A DNA stretch of 64,000 nt, taken from contig OW203986.1 of NCBI GenBank assembly GCA_934047225.1, positions 22,385,221 through 22,449,220 on the forward strand. Reading direction: 5' to 3'. Both the position numbers and the translations under genes were made by a program. Numbering within the stretch: the stretch's first letter is position 1; the number at the start of each line of letters is the position of its first letter. Below are positions 54,426-64,000 of the stretch, piece by piece. The stretch is from Ypsolopha sequella. Lineage: Eukaryota; Arthropoda; Insecta; Lepidoptera; Ypsolophidae. Below the pieces are notes generated by a model. The model ran no database searches, had not been told where the DNA came from, and saw only the letters and a list, made by a program, of their open reading frames with translations.

Positions 54426-56429
54426 GTGAGTAGGAAGGTCAAAAGGGTCTTATTTCAGCATGCTCGGCGCTGGTTTTCAGCAATTTTTTTAGGGTTTCGT
54501 AATAACAACGGAAACTCTTATTATCAAAGCTTTGGTGTTTGTCCGCCTAAGTTGAGACACTAAATTATTTATAATTATTATTATCGAAGTCGTGGGCAAT
54601 AGCTAAATTAATATTTACTCTATTCAATAAATCTTTATTACACTCTATAAATTTAAAGGCCAGCTTTTAAGTTGAACGTCCAAAAGCTTTCTAGTGCATT
54701 AAAATTGTCTTCGGCCATTAAATTGCGAACATGCACTTTTCTGCGAAACTATTTTAGTGCCCCCGTAAAAATAATTGCCAATAAAATGTACAGCAGTTCG
54801 TCTCTGACATTAAAGTATGTAGAACATTGGTAACATTAAATTATCTAGCTATCTGGGTTAATGAAAACTGTTTAATGCTCAAGATGCTAATCCTATTATT
54901 AACAAGTGAACCTAGGTTAATCTAAAATTGATCATAGGTGTTCTGTATGGTACGTTTGTTAACCTATTACATTATAATAGGTCTTTACCTATGAAATTGC
55001 TGAAATTTTCTTACAGATTCATGAGTTCATAGTTCCCATAATTCAATAGCTATTTCCACTATTTGTTTTTTGTTTGAAAGTTGATTTCAAGGTTTTATAT
55101 CTACGTATTAAATTTTGTTTTTATTGTCAGTTTGATAAGCAAAATTAAAATTTCAAAAACACTTCGTCCTAAATGCCATCCATTTCCATGATAAGATTCG
55201 TAATGATTTTTTACGCTGACACTTTTCAAAAATTAAAGTATTGTTGCTGTTAGCTTAATGTTGTCTCATTCATACACAAAAGAAACTAATTAATTTGCAT
55301 TTGTGATTCCTAAAAAAATGTAAAAAATGTTAAATTTGTGGATATATTAATAATTTGCAATATTCCGCTAAACACTCTTACCATGCTATTCAAAATGCAG
55401 ACTCAAGCACCGCCCGCCCTCCCGCATAAAACATGCACAAGCAAAGCAAGCAGTACAGTATGATGGACTTCCGCAAAGTAACGCCTTTTTCAATAAATTT
55501 TAAAAAATGTTAGTACTGAAAATTGAGTTTCCTTTGAATTTTCTATAGAAAACGACAATTTCATATGTAAAGACCTAATATTCGTGTCAACACATACAAA
55601 ACTTGACTAAAAGCGATGCTTAAGGCTCCAGTCCCCTAAAAATCAGCATTCTTGCCGAATTATCAGAAAAGAAAGATTTTATTTTAGTTAGTAAGAAAGC
55701 AATAAATAAAATACATTTTACATTAATTTATTGTGTGGAATTTGAAGATTCCAAAACACATTTTTTCATTTACTTTAATGCTACTTTTAATAGGTTTTTT
55801 AGGCTTTAAACATACCTTTATTTATGTTCTACGCGTTGAGAGTCTCATTCATGCACACGTCACGTAAAAATTATGACAAAAACAAGAAATTTACTCAGGT
55901 AACATTTATTCCCATATCTTCAACAATAATCTTACCTGGTTACTTTTTTGGATAATACTTTAGTTTTCTTATTTCGTGTGCTTTAAGTAGTTGTGATTTT
56001 ATGAATTCAACCACTGATAAAATATTTTTTTTCTACTAGAAAACTATCGTTTAGCGTAGTCAAATTTAAAACACGTAGAATAGAACTATTAATAAGTGAA
56101 ATAACAAAAAACGGTATTTAAAAACTTATTTTAAAAACATTTATCAAATCCAAACTTATCGAGAGTTTAAAACACAAAACGCGTCGATATTTCCCTCAGT
56201 TTCGCTGGGACATCGCAGCGTTCAGACGTGTGTTGTGTAGCTCGACGTCATTTTACCTCCCGCTCGCACGGTTGCTCCCTTTCCCTCGCGTAGATTCTTA
56301 TGGAGAGGCGAACGGTATCATGAAAGTTGCTCTACTTGAATATTGCACTTATCATTTAATAAGTAAACAACTATGGATAAAATATTTTTTGAATATTTTA
56401 AGAAATCCCTGTTTCGATAAAATAAAGTC
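54426..56429. other. Intron stretch, nothing firm
   Basis: About 2 kb, AT-rich. A fragment TTTTTAGGGTTTCGTAATAA near 54490 resembles the GGTTCCGTA family. No gene was recognised. Confidence 0.4.
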
Positions 56430-57171
56430 TAATCTACGTCCGTCCGTATTTCACAGCATCATAACTTTAGCACCGTAAAGATAAAAACATGAAATTCGGC
56501 ACAAAAATAGTATTAATTTGCCTACATATTACATTGTAAAAGAAATATGAAAAATTTGAAATTTTTTAAAATATTTTCAAAACAAAAGTGAGAAAAATAA
56601 AAAATATCCTAAAAATACAATATGGGTATCAAACTGTAGACACTAAAAAGGTGATTGTAAAAATATATACTTTTACTATATTTACTGGCACTGGTTTTGT
56701 GAAATCTTTAAAAAAACCACAATAATGTGTATGTCCGAAACTGGTAGACCGAAAAATATGAACAAAATGTCCATTATAGATCATAACTGAACAATAACCA
56801 GGAAAAATATAGTGATTTAAAAATATAAAAAAAAGTAAAATAAAAAAAATTATAAAAATACAATATGGGTATCACATTGTAGGTATTAAAAAGTTTATTG
56901 TAATAATATATAGTTTGGCTATATTTAATTGCATCTATTTCGAGAAATCCTTGAAAATCTATAAAAAAATGTATGTCCCCCCTCTTATCTCCAAAACTGG
57001 TGGACCGAAAAATATGAAAAAAATCACGGTTATATGCGTTTACGTAAGAATTACAAAAAAAATAAAGCGGTTGAGAAATTCACGAAAAAAGATGAGAAAA
57101 CTAAATTTATCATCCACAATACGGAACCCTAGGTTCTGACTAGAGTCTGACTCGCACTTGGCCGGTTTTTT
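56430..57171 (+). repeat. GGTTCCGTA...CTCGCACTTGGCCGG repeat, copy 3
   Basis: Matches the copy at 46027-46802 from CATAACTTTAGCACCGTAAA onward and ends GTCTGACTCGCACTTGGCCG plus TTTTTTT. It has the same internal duplication of the CAATATGGGTATC segment (about 56620 and 56862). The first part of the family is missing, so the copy is 5'-truncated. Confidence 0.75.
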
Positions 57172-58440
57172 TTCAAGATGTTTGCGGTAGGCCGTTTTTT
57201 TGGGCGGTTTTAATTTAGTTTTCGGAGCTTTTATTACTACCCTTAATTTTTACCATCAGTATCCGGTTATCCGGATAATACATTATCCGTTATCCGGATA
57301 GTAAAAATCTGCGAATAATTGCATGCCCTAATTCGCTTAGATTAAGTTATGTTAATGTGTGTTAATTCGAAAACCCGTAAAGCCGTATTTTAGAAGTTGT
57401 GGTCTAAAATACCCACGGGGATGGCGTGACACAAATTTTATACCGGCACCGCTGTCGCCACTTTTTGGAATAACTAAAGCCGAAGCTACATCCTTTTTAT
57501 TACTTTACTTACTTTTATTTAAAATATCTTAAAAAGCTATCGAAGTCACTAAAGCTGACAGTCGAGATAACAACGTGCTAGACAATAATACATCAAAACA
57601 AAAGAACGTACGCAGCTGCGGTTCTTATCATTAAAACATCACATTTCTAAAACTAAATTTTTTACCTTTTCTATTGCACCTTAGTCATAATCATGGAAAC
57701 ACAAACTGACAGACACTTAATTACCGTAAGAGTTTCTATTTTTGATATTATATTACTTAAAAACTGATTATAATATGTGTGTGAGTATTAGGAATACATA
57801 ATTTTAAATGTTTTCATTGTTACGATTTGATTATTAATTTTCTACATTTCCAAATTTTATAAAGGTATTTTTTATGTCAGGCATTAGTTAAATGAAAATC
57901 TTGATGAATAAAGAAATTTTCGGGCACAACTACACGCTTTTTAGGGCATGCAGGTTTCCTTAGAGCGATAGGGCTCATCACGTTGAGACGTAATAATCGT
58001 CAGAGAAACACGGGTGTACTTATAGGTACACGTATGGGTGGACTTATGACTTGCATCTCACAGTTCACACTCAGAACACCTCTTGACACCCCTTCGGTAA
58101 AAATCTGCAAATAATTGCATGACCTATAAAATGTATTGTGTCTAAATACTAATCACTCTTACTGCTACCAATAAGCCATCTATTCCAGGTAGATTTACTT
58201 TTGTTTATTTTGCTTTTGCAAATTCATTTTGTTTGTTCCGATAAACAAACCAAACTTTGTAAATTACCGTTACTTGAATAATTAAAAATCTTCACATGTC
58301 AAATTTTAAGTAATCGTACACTCATTTAACGAAGTAGAGCAACATTCAGGTGCGGTCTCTAACATCTTAATGCAGAGGGGGGAGCGCCACTTCTAAAGCC
58401 TCAGGTAAGATAAAAGCGAAATGTTGCAAAGAGAGTCTGG
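57172..58440. other. Intron stretch with ATCCGGATA words and a shared cassette
   Basis: GTTATCCGGATAATACATTATCCG occurs near 57265. The word GTAAAAATCTGCGAATAATTGCATG near 57300 is repeated almost exactly near 58098, so the interval may be a bounded element. The part at 57960-58085 resembles 62110-62200. No gene was recognised. Confidence 0.4.
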
Positions 58441-59184
58441 GGCCTTAAGGTGGATGGTCCAAGGCGATTTTCATAGAAACTTGTGGGAACCAATAACGAC
58501 GATAGAAGTATAATGATTTCTTTTTGCTACTTTTTTCTAAAGTTCCATTAATTTTACACCCGTGATTAATCAGTTCTTATACAAACAAAATGTTTTACAA
58601 TATAATTTTTCTATTTAAAACTTTCGTAATACAATGTATGAAAGCTTCAAATAGCAAAATTAGAGTGTAAAAACATTTTGTTTATAAAAAAAAACAAATT
58701 ATTTGCGAGTATAGAATTAATGGGACATATAGAAAAAAGTAGCAGAACGAAGACCCATCTCTCATCAAGAGGTGCAAGATGGCGAGATGTTAAAAAAGGG
58801 CCGAATTTGTGACATGGTTTCAGGTAAAAACTGTTTTCCATGAAACGGTAACTGTTTATTTATAGAAAACTGTATAAACTTACTCTTTTTTACATAAACG
58901 ACGTCTGTATTTCTCCCTTTTTTATTTCCTGTAGATATAAAAATTATACAACTTGCTAAACTTTGCGTAAAAACGAGGCAATATTCACGATATTCTGACA
59001 GCTATTGTGATGGTGTTTCATAAAATTTTGTTTTTCGGCTGTATAGACGTATACGTAGTTAGTTAGATGTCACTAGATAATACTTATGAAAAAAAAAACA
59101 AGGAATTAAGCTGTTGACTTCACAATCTGTCCTTTTGTATGAAAGTTAAGAAAAATCTTAAGTGTCTTATAATACGAGTTTAAG
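58441..59184 (+). repeat. AAGGTGGATGGTCC repeat, long copy
   Basis: Begins CCTTAAGGTGGATGGTCCAA and ends near CTTAAGTGTCTTATAATACG. Shares blocks with 40750-40887 (same strand) and 52690-53180 (opposite strand). The open stretches have no recognised domain. Borders are approximate. Confidence 0.7.
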
Positions 59185-59505
59185 GTCCTAACTACTCCTC
59201 ACCTATAATACTAAGTTAAAATTCTAAGATGGTAAGATGGCAGTCATTCGTACGTTCAAACCTGTTTATTTGATACATTTTTCCGAAAAAGTTACTTTCC
59301 CCCCCCCCGGGCTTAACATGCAATTTTTTTCAAGACACAACTTTACGCTTTGTATAATGCACGTACTTTGATTTCGAGATAATTGCGGGCCGTCACCTGC
59401 CATGGTCCTTTGCTCCACTTTAAATTTTAGGACCTTAAATAGGTAACTTAGCGATCAATATCTTATTTTAGTTCGGTGCACCAAACAAAGCGAGGTGAGA
59501 CTTAC
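59185..59505. other. Intron stretch, nothing recognised
   Basis: A C run at about 59300-59310 is present. No gene. Confidence 0.35.
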
Positions 59506-59641
59506 GGCCAGTTGCAGAAAAGGCTTTTAAGTTAAATGAAACTTTAAAATGAATGCTGTCACTTTCTTTGTCAAGAACAATGTAAGGGATGTCATCAACT
59601 TTAAAGGTTCATTAAACTTAAAAATCCTTTCTGCAACTGGC
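59506..59641. repeat. Small MITE, 136 bp
   Basis: Inverted ends GGCCAGTTGCAGAAAAGGCT and CCTTTCTGCAACTGGC; further pairing between AAGTTAAATGA and TCATTAAACTT. Non-coding. Confidence 0.8.
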
Positions 59642-60352
59642 TGTTATACTTCCATATTTTATATCAAATATTTAAAGCCTTGGCTACACTAACCATTGGC
59701 GGCGACAAGCGTGTAATCGACTGTAACGTTAGCTTAGAACCGTCAAAGTTCATGCCACTTCGCAAAATTTTATATATTTACGAGTATTAACCTCACTTGA
59801 TTTGTCGTCTCTTTCGCATTTATAGAGCCCTCGCTAGCGGCCTTCATCTTCTTACCTTTTTCAATTTGTTCCAGTTGACCAATCTTTTTTATCGTCGCAA
59901 TAATACATAGTAAAGCGAAATATGAACTCGCGTGACCTGATTCATTATTAATTCGCTGGTGCTCGGACTTTAAACTAACTAACAAGCAAACGATAAATTA
60001 CGCTCGTTTCGATAAACTCTACTAAACGAACAGTTATAAATGCGTTCGAGTGAGTTAGCTCCATCTAGACGAATTGAAAGAAAGAGATAAACAAAGACGA
60101 ACATCAGACGCGCATTTATGCTTGGCGCGAATTGTACAAAACTACATTAATTCCACCCTCAATGATTGGGCACCGTTGACTTAAAAGCAAATATTAAAGA
60201 TCCCAAATAATGACGACTCTTGCAGGCATATTTTTCTTGTTTTTCCCGCGTTCCCAGTGTAACCTTTTTCAAGTTTTGCGGTAGATACACCGAGAAACCC
60301 TAAAAAGGTTAAGCGATTATATAGGCATTTTATATGTATTCGTTTATTCCAG
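59642..60352. other. Intron stretch, nothing recognised
   Basis: No gene seen. It ends in TATTCGTTTATTCCAG, the acceptor of the next exon. Confidence 0.4.
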
Positions 60353-60577
60353 ACAACAGAACCTACCATTTCCAAGCCGATGATGAGAACGAGCAACGCG
60401 CTTGGACGTCAGTTCTCGTCAACTGTAAAGAGGGCGCTCTCATGAGAGCGTTCCACCAACAAGCTGGCGAGAGCAATGACAATGGACATTCCTTGTTGGA
60501 TCTCCAGAGATCCATCATAAGGGCAGTGCGAGCCATGACAGGGAATCAAGTGTGTGCAGATTGCGGTTCTACTAATG
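60353..60577 (+). CDS. Asap: ASAP exon E: rest of PH domain and start of ArfGAP finger
   Basis: Acceptor TTTATTCCAG, donor GTAAGA. 225 bp; enters with two bases completing Tyr and leaves after the first base of a codon. It encodes NRTYHFQADDENEQRAWTSV, the last PH strands and the C-terminal helix with its invariant Trp, then a linker and QVCADCGSTN, the first Cys pair of the ArfGAP zinc finger. Part of this exon (from 60469) is copied in decayed form 160 bp downstream. Confidence 0.96.
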
Positions 60578-60628
60578 GTAAGAGATTTACTTTTAACGAA
60601 ACTCAGAACTTGACTGCTTTAACCTAAA

Positions 60629-60742
60629 GAAAGTAATGACAACGGACATTCCTTGTTGGATCCCCAGAGGTCCATTATAAGGGCAGTGCGAGCCATGACA
60701 AGTAAGGAATCAAGCAGGTGCTAATTGCTTTTCTACTAATAG
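60629..60742 (+). pseudogene. Decayed tandem copy of the 3' half of exon E
   Basis: Matches 60469-60577 at most positions: AATGACAACGGACATTCCTT, GGGCAGTGCGAGCCATGACA, TTCTACTAAT. A few inserted bases after CATGACA (AGTAA) and further changes shift the frame to a stop at TGCTAA. The Cys pair of the zinc finger is lost, so including it would break the protein. Confidence 0.85.
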
Positions 60743-60819
60743 GGAAGGAAACTCTCATGGAAACGTTTTGTCGATAATCGAGAGAGATTGCAGAGGATAT
60801 TCAATTGTACTGTCTGTAG

Positions 60820-60850
60820 CAGAGGTCCATCATAAAGGCGGTGCAGGTGC
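60820..60850 (+). pseudogene. Second, shorter echo of exon E
   Basis: GCAGAGGTCCATCATAAAGG and CGGTGCA match the CCAGAGATCCATCATAAGGGCAGTGCG part of exon E with several changes. Too short for more than a suggestion of a third tandem copy. Confidence 0.5.
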
Positions 60851-61236
60851 ATCGTCCAGGAAGAAATCTCATTATTACCATAAAATAATCTACTTTTTCA
60901 CAGAGAAGTAAATCAACAAGCAGAGGATGTCTTTACTAAAGACATCCTTTACCATCTAAACATGCGTATGTTATTGTAAATTATTCTCGAAGGTGAATGG
61001 TATTATAATTAGATATCTCTTTTAAACTTGATTTCCTAATGGATATGAGCTAGAATACGTGATTTGTACATTAAATACTAAAGTAAAACCCGGTCTTAAC
61101 CAACATTTCCTGACATTCAACACGCATTACAGAACATTATATCAAAACCACAACTATTATTATCTAATCTATACCACAGCCAATCTCACGATTGTGCAGT
61201 TCGCACTACTATAAATACCCTCCCATCTGATTACAG
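60851..61236. other. Remaining part of the 659-bp intron
   Basis: AT-rich intron, with a short inverted GAGGATGTCTTTACTAAAGACATCC word near 60925. It ends in CATCTGATTACAG. Confidence 0.5.
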
Positions 61237-61459
61237 ATCCTACCTGGTTGTCAACAAACTTCGGTATCATCGTATGTATAGAATGCTCTGGCAGTCACAG
61301 GGAGCTGGGGGTCCACATATCCAGGATACAATCCTTGACGCTGGATAGATTGAGCACGTCACAGCTGCTGCTGGCCAGGAATATGGGCAATCAGATGTTC
61401 AACGAAATCATGGAGAATACGCTAGACGAAGGAGACAAGCTAACGCCTGAAAGTTCTAT
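61237..61459 (+). CDS. Asap: ASAP exon F: ArfGAP catalytic domain
   Basis: Acceptor CTGATTACAG, donor GTAAGT. 223 bp. It continues the zinc finger: [12 protein letters not shown], then CIEC as the second Cys pair, and [20 protein letters not shown], which holds the catalytic arginine finger (Arg of HRELG) and the GVH.S motif of ArfGAP proteins. [17 protein letters not shown] follows. The Cys spacing across the splice is C-x2-C-x17-C-x2-C, one longer than the usual 16. It exits after two bases of an AT|G codon. GTPase activation of Arf is expected from the retained arginine. Confidence 0.96.
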
Positions 61460-61513
61460 GTAAGTGGAAAGAGGTCATATTAAACAAATTTTTGTTATAC
61501 GGTTTGTGAATTA

Positions 61514-61826
61514 CAGTAGGGCCTCGTTAATCCGGACCCTGTAATCCGACGGGCTTCTTTGGGCAAATTAACTTTTTTTTAACTTCATGTTAAATGTGCA
61601 GATTTCTGACACGTTTCAATGTAGTAATTCTCTACATATGTAGTTTTGTATGTATGTATTGTCTGTTTAGTTTGTCTCACTTATTGTTTTTCGATAATTA
61701 ATTAAATAAACTTAAGGTTAACCATGTATTTTAATACCATTAAAATATTGCAGACCACAATCCGGACGCCTCGGTAATCCGCAAAGGGTCTGTTTTTTGC
61801 CTATCCGGATTAGCGAGGCCCTACTG
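61514..61826. repeat. Pogo/Tigger-like MITE, 313 bp
   Basis: Inverted ends CAGTAGGGCCTCGTTAATCC and GGATTAGCGAGGCCCTACTG, with TA on both sides (61512-61513, 61827-61828). The CAGTA...CCTCG..ATCCG ends are typical of pogo-class Tc1/mariner relatives. No coding. It lies in the ASAP intron. Confidence 0.85.
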
Positions 61827-61828
61827 TA

Positions 61829-62941
61829 TAGCAAAAAATCACTGCTCCATACAAAATTAAATACCTATAGGCTTAATTTCAAAAGTCGTAGTACAGAAGA
61901 GGCCATCTATATATTACGTTATTTGAAATTAGTCTGTGGATGATAGTAATATCAAGAGCATACATGGCATTAATGAGGGGCGTCTTGTCCTAAAGAAAAA
62001 ACTATTGTATAAACAGCAATATTGATATAGTAATACAAATAATGAAAATGACATCAGTTTTGTAAGAGGGTGGGGTTATTAGATAATGACGATAGGATGA
62101 TTGAAGGGGGTGTCCAAAATTGGCAAACTGTGAAATGCAAGTCACAGTCCACACGTGTACACCCGATTTTCATCGACGATTATTACGGCCTCAACGTGAT
62201 TGATGACTGTAACAATGTTTCGTTGACTACAACCAAAATTTGGCTTTTTTTCTCGTGAGAGCGGAGAGCTCGGGCCGACCAAGTAAGATAGCGCGATCTG
62301 TACTTTCTCCTAAGTCGTCATCAGCAGTCATTAGAATCACACCCATCACCCGGCATCACACATATCATTCGGCATCACACCCGTTCTCCGTCATCACCCG
62401 CATATCGTATACAAACTTGTCACTTCTCGGTCGTTCATGGTTAATACGGAGATTGGTTCTGCTCTTACGGTACCTCGTATTTTACATCTCCGACATTTTA
62501 TGCATCATTCACAATGTTCTGTTCGTCATCGTGTTTTTGCAGTCCCATACTACATACACTACATATCTCCATACGTCAATGGATGTCTCATATTATTTTG
62601 AATCTGTCAGCTTGGTAGATTTTGTGTCATTCTCCAGACGGAAAAAATAATAAACCAATAAGACACCTGTTTTTGATAAAAATGTACTAAAAGCCAGACT
62701 CACGGTCGTAGCTTTCACATGGGCGGGTTCACTGAGACAATTTCAATATTAACACACTATTTTGACAGCAGAGGGACCTGTTACAACCTGTTACAAAATA
62801 TTTGAGGGCATCATTTTACGTTTATTAATTTGAACTTACTATTTTATGATAAAATTTACTCTTTTTTTCTACTAAAATCACACTTCATATACGTCCGACC
62901 AGAATATTTTGTATGCATTGCGTTACCTATTTTTTTTCCAG
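61829..62941. other. Rest of the 1482-bp intron
   Basis: About 62095-62200 has GTGAAATGCAAGTCACAGTC and GATTATTACGGCCTCAACGT, resembling (in part, reverse) 57960-58085 and 46995-47110. A CATCACACCC/CGGCATCACA repetitive stretch follows near 62335-62400. The intron ends in a long T run and CCAG. Confidence 0.45.
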
Positions 62942-63122
62942 GGATGAACGACTCAGGTTTATCCGGGAAAAATACGTGTACCGAGCTTTTGCGACGCGGA
63001 CCTGCCGGGACTCCGCCGAACTGTTATCTGAAGTGGAACACGCGGTCAACAATGGACATTTGCAGAATTTATTACAAGCGTACGCCGAGGGAGCGGACTT
63101 TAGCGCCACTCTACCTTGTTCC
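62942..63122 (+). CDS. Asap: ASAP exon G: linker between ArfGAP and ankyrin repeats
   Basis: Acceptor TTTTTTTTCCAG, donor GTAAGT. 181 bp: one base completes the split Met codon and 60 codons follow, leaving phase 0. It encodes ERLRFIREKYVYRAFATRTC, equivalent to the V.KEYI..KYV...F family block after the ArfGAP domain, and then EVEHAVNNGHLQNLLQAYAE, the first ankyrin helix pair (matching the L..LIQVYAEG of relatives). Confidence 0.95.
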
Positions 63123-63173
63123 GTAAGTCGTAACAGACATTTTGCTTTGGTTTTACATACATACGTATACTCA

Positions 63174-63630
63174 CGCCTGTCTCCCAGAGGAGTAGGCAGG
63201 GATCTTGACCCACCTCTTTCGCCTCTTCCACATCTATTTTATTTAATCGTATGGCTTATAAAAGTTTACAATTCGTTCATATTATTATTGGGGATCTTTT
63301 TAGCCATTTAGCTGCGTCTTCTGTAAGGATGAACAGGTCAGAAATGTTTCCATTAAACTTTCGGGTTGGGCATTCTCAGATGATGTGGTCCACATTTTGC
63401 ACCTCGGCACCGCAGTCGCAGGCTGGTGATGTTATCCACCCACATTGGTGCATGTACTCTCCGGTACGACCATGCCCGCAACGGAGCCTGTTAAGAAGGC
63501 ACCAGGATCTATAATGCACATCTATAATAATCATACAAGCTCTTGTTTTCCGGCTACTTTTAACATTGCTCTTCTTCAGTATTCCAATTTGGTCCAATTT
63601 GGTCAGCATACGTCCTTGCTTTGGTTTTAT
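63174..63630 (-). pseudogene. LINE C-terminal fragment split by another LINE fragment
   Basis: The outer parts (63174-63240 and about 63526-63630) match the fragment at 8710-8967: TCTCCCAGAGGAGTAGGCAG, CTCTTTCGCCTCTTCCACAT and, after a break, ATCATACAAGCTCTTGTTTT and CAATTTGGTCAGCATACGTC. The break holds a different sequence, described separately. The - strand reads KSSRKTRACM-like blocks of the non-LTR ORF. Confidence 0.7.
63246..63525 (-). pseudogene. Non-LTR retrotransposon C-terminal (RNase H/Zn-motif) fragment
   Basis: The - strand reads LLNRLRCGHGRTGEYMHQCG, then WITSPACDCGAEVQNVDHII. The R.R.GHG......HK.G...SP.C.CG...Q...HI pattern is the conserved C-terminal Cys/His motif of many insect non-LTR reverse transcriptases. 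It interrupts another LINE fragment. Confidence 0.75.
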
Positions 63631-63938
63631 ACAAAATATATACATTTTGTCGCGATATTAGCGTTAGTTAATTTTCATTTCTAATATGTAATGTAAGGTT
63701 TGATATTAATAATTTGTTTTTTAGAATAAGTAATTATGGACCCTTTTGTTGTCTGAAATAAAATATTTTATTTTATTTTTAAGTTACGGGATGTTTTAAG
63801 AAATTTCTTATTCCGTTTTATATTAGAAGAGCTAACAAAACAAGAACTGAAAGAAGTCTTCTCCAGCCAACCGATTTCGAAACTTTTCAAGACTGTCTAA
63901 ACACTATATAATATAACAAAACTTCATATAATTTTTAG

Positions 63939-64000
63939 GACTGCGGCGAAACAGCCCTTCACCTCGCCATATCCCGCGAGCTCGGGGACGGATCCTGTCT
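63939..64000 (+). CDS. Asap: ASAP exon H (incomplete): ankyrin repeat
   Basis: Acceptor CATATAATTTTTAG. Enters in phase 0 and runs to the window edge. It encodes DCGETALHLAISRELGDGSC, the G-E-T-A-L-H-L-A signature of an ankyrin repeat at the same place as in other ASAP proteins. The remaining ankyrin repeats lie beyond the window. Confidence 0.93.

Larger units (their letters stand above)
63123..63938. other. Last complete intron
   Basis: Mostly filled by the two nested LINE fragments described at 63174-63630. The remaining AT-rich part (63631-63938) ends in ATATAATTTTTAG. Confidence 0.6.
7003..64000 (+). other. Asap: Gene span: ASAP-type Arf GTPase-activating protein (5' and 3' incomplete)
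   Basis: This entry links the eight exons. Joining them at their AG/GT borders gives one continuous frame of about 530 codons that aligns by eye along the whole length with animal ASAP proteins: BAR, PH, ArfGAP, start of ankyrin repeats. By family knowledge the protein acts at the cytoplasmic face of membranes and at focal adhesions, accelerating GTP hydrolysis on Arf proteins. The PH domain responds to phosphoinositides and the BAR domain senses or shapes curved membrane. Intron lengths visible are 37822, 7110, 1579, 5927, 659, 1482 and 816 bp. No promoter is in the window. ACAP and AGAP families are less likely because the BAR to PH to ArfGAP linker segments match ASAP. Confidence 0.93.

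Overview
The window looks like a moth or butterfly (Lepidoptera) chromosome. It is AT-rich, intron-dominated and packed with interspersed repeats of the kind common in lepidopteran genomes (the GGTTCCGTA...CTCGCACTTGGCCGGTTTTTT family, ACCGACTTCAAAAAGG ends, a tRNA-type SINE, several LINE tails). No bacterial signals are present (operons, Shine-Dalgarno sites, CRISPR arrays). Species cannot be fixed from the sequence alone.

One host gene was recognised, on the + strand and running off both ends: an ASAP-type Arf GTPase-activating protein. Eight exons are visible (7003-7151, 44974-45228, 52339-52587, 54167-54425, 60353-60577, 61237-61459, 62942-63122, 63939-64000+). All have AG/GT borders and compatible phases, and together they encode about 530 residues in the order BAR domain, PH domain, ArfGAP zinc finger, start of ankyrin repeats. 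The N-terminus and first BAR helix lie upstream; the rest of the ankyrin repeats and any SH3 tail lie downstream. The second and third exons shown are separated from the first by a 37.8-kb intron that holds most of the mobile DNA.

Layout: 1-7002, upstream intron or flank with a dead mariner, a SINE, an ATCGAT-rich MITE and a hAT-type MITE with a perfect 8-bp target duplication. 7152-44973, the giant intron: a 47-bp minisatellite; a complete BEL/Pao retroelement on the - strand (8968-17666) with identical LTRs, a 5-bp duplication and one 2505-codon gag-pol-env reading frame; a LINE split by foldback elements; a second broken mariner; a P/THAP-like element nested in another repeat; a 1.5-kb array of strict 8-bp GATAC units; and several LINE tails and long inverted repeats. 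45229-64000: the remaining exons, separated by repeats, including a decayed tandem copy of the exon at the PH/ArfGAP junction.

The points most worth a second look are the young, env-bearing BEL element with a strand-specific excess of the tetranucleotide ATCA; the 189-unit 8-bp array with no net register slip; the P-like element whose empty site can be read from a second repeat copy; the tandem pseudo-exon; and the 17-residue spacing in the ArfGAP zinc finger. All counts and alignments here were made by eye.
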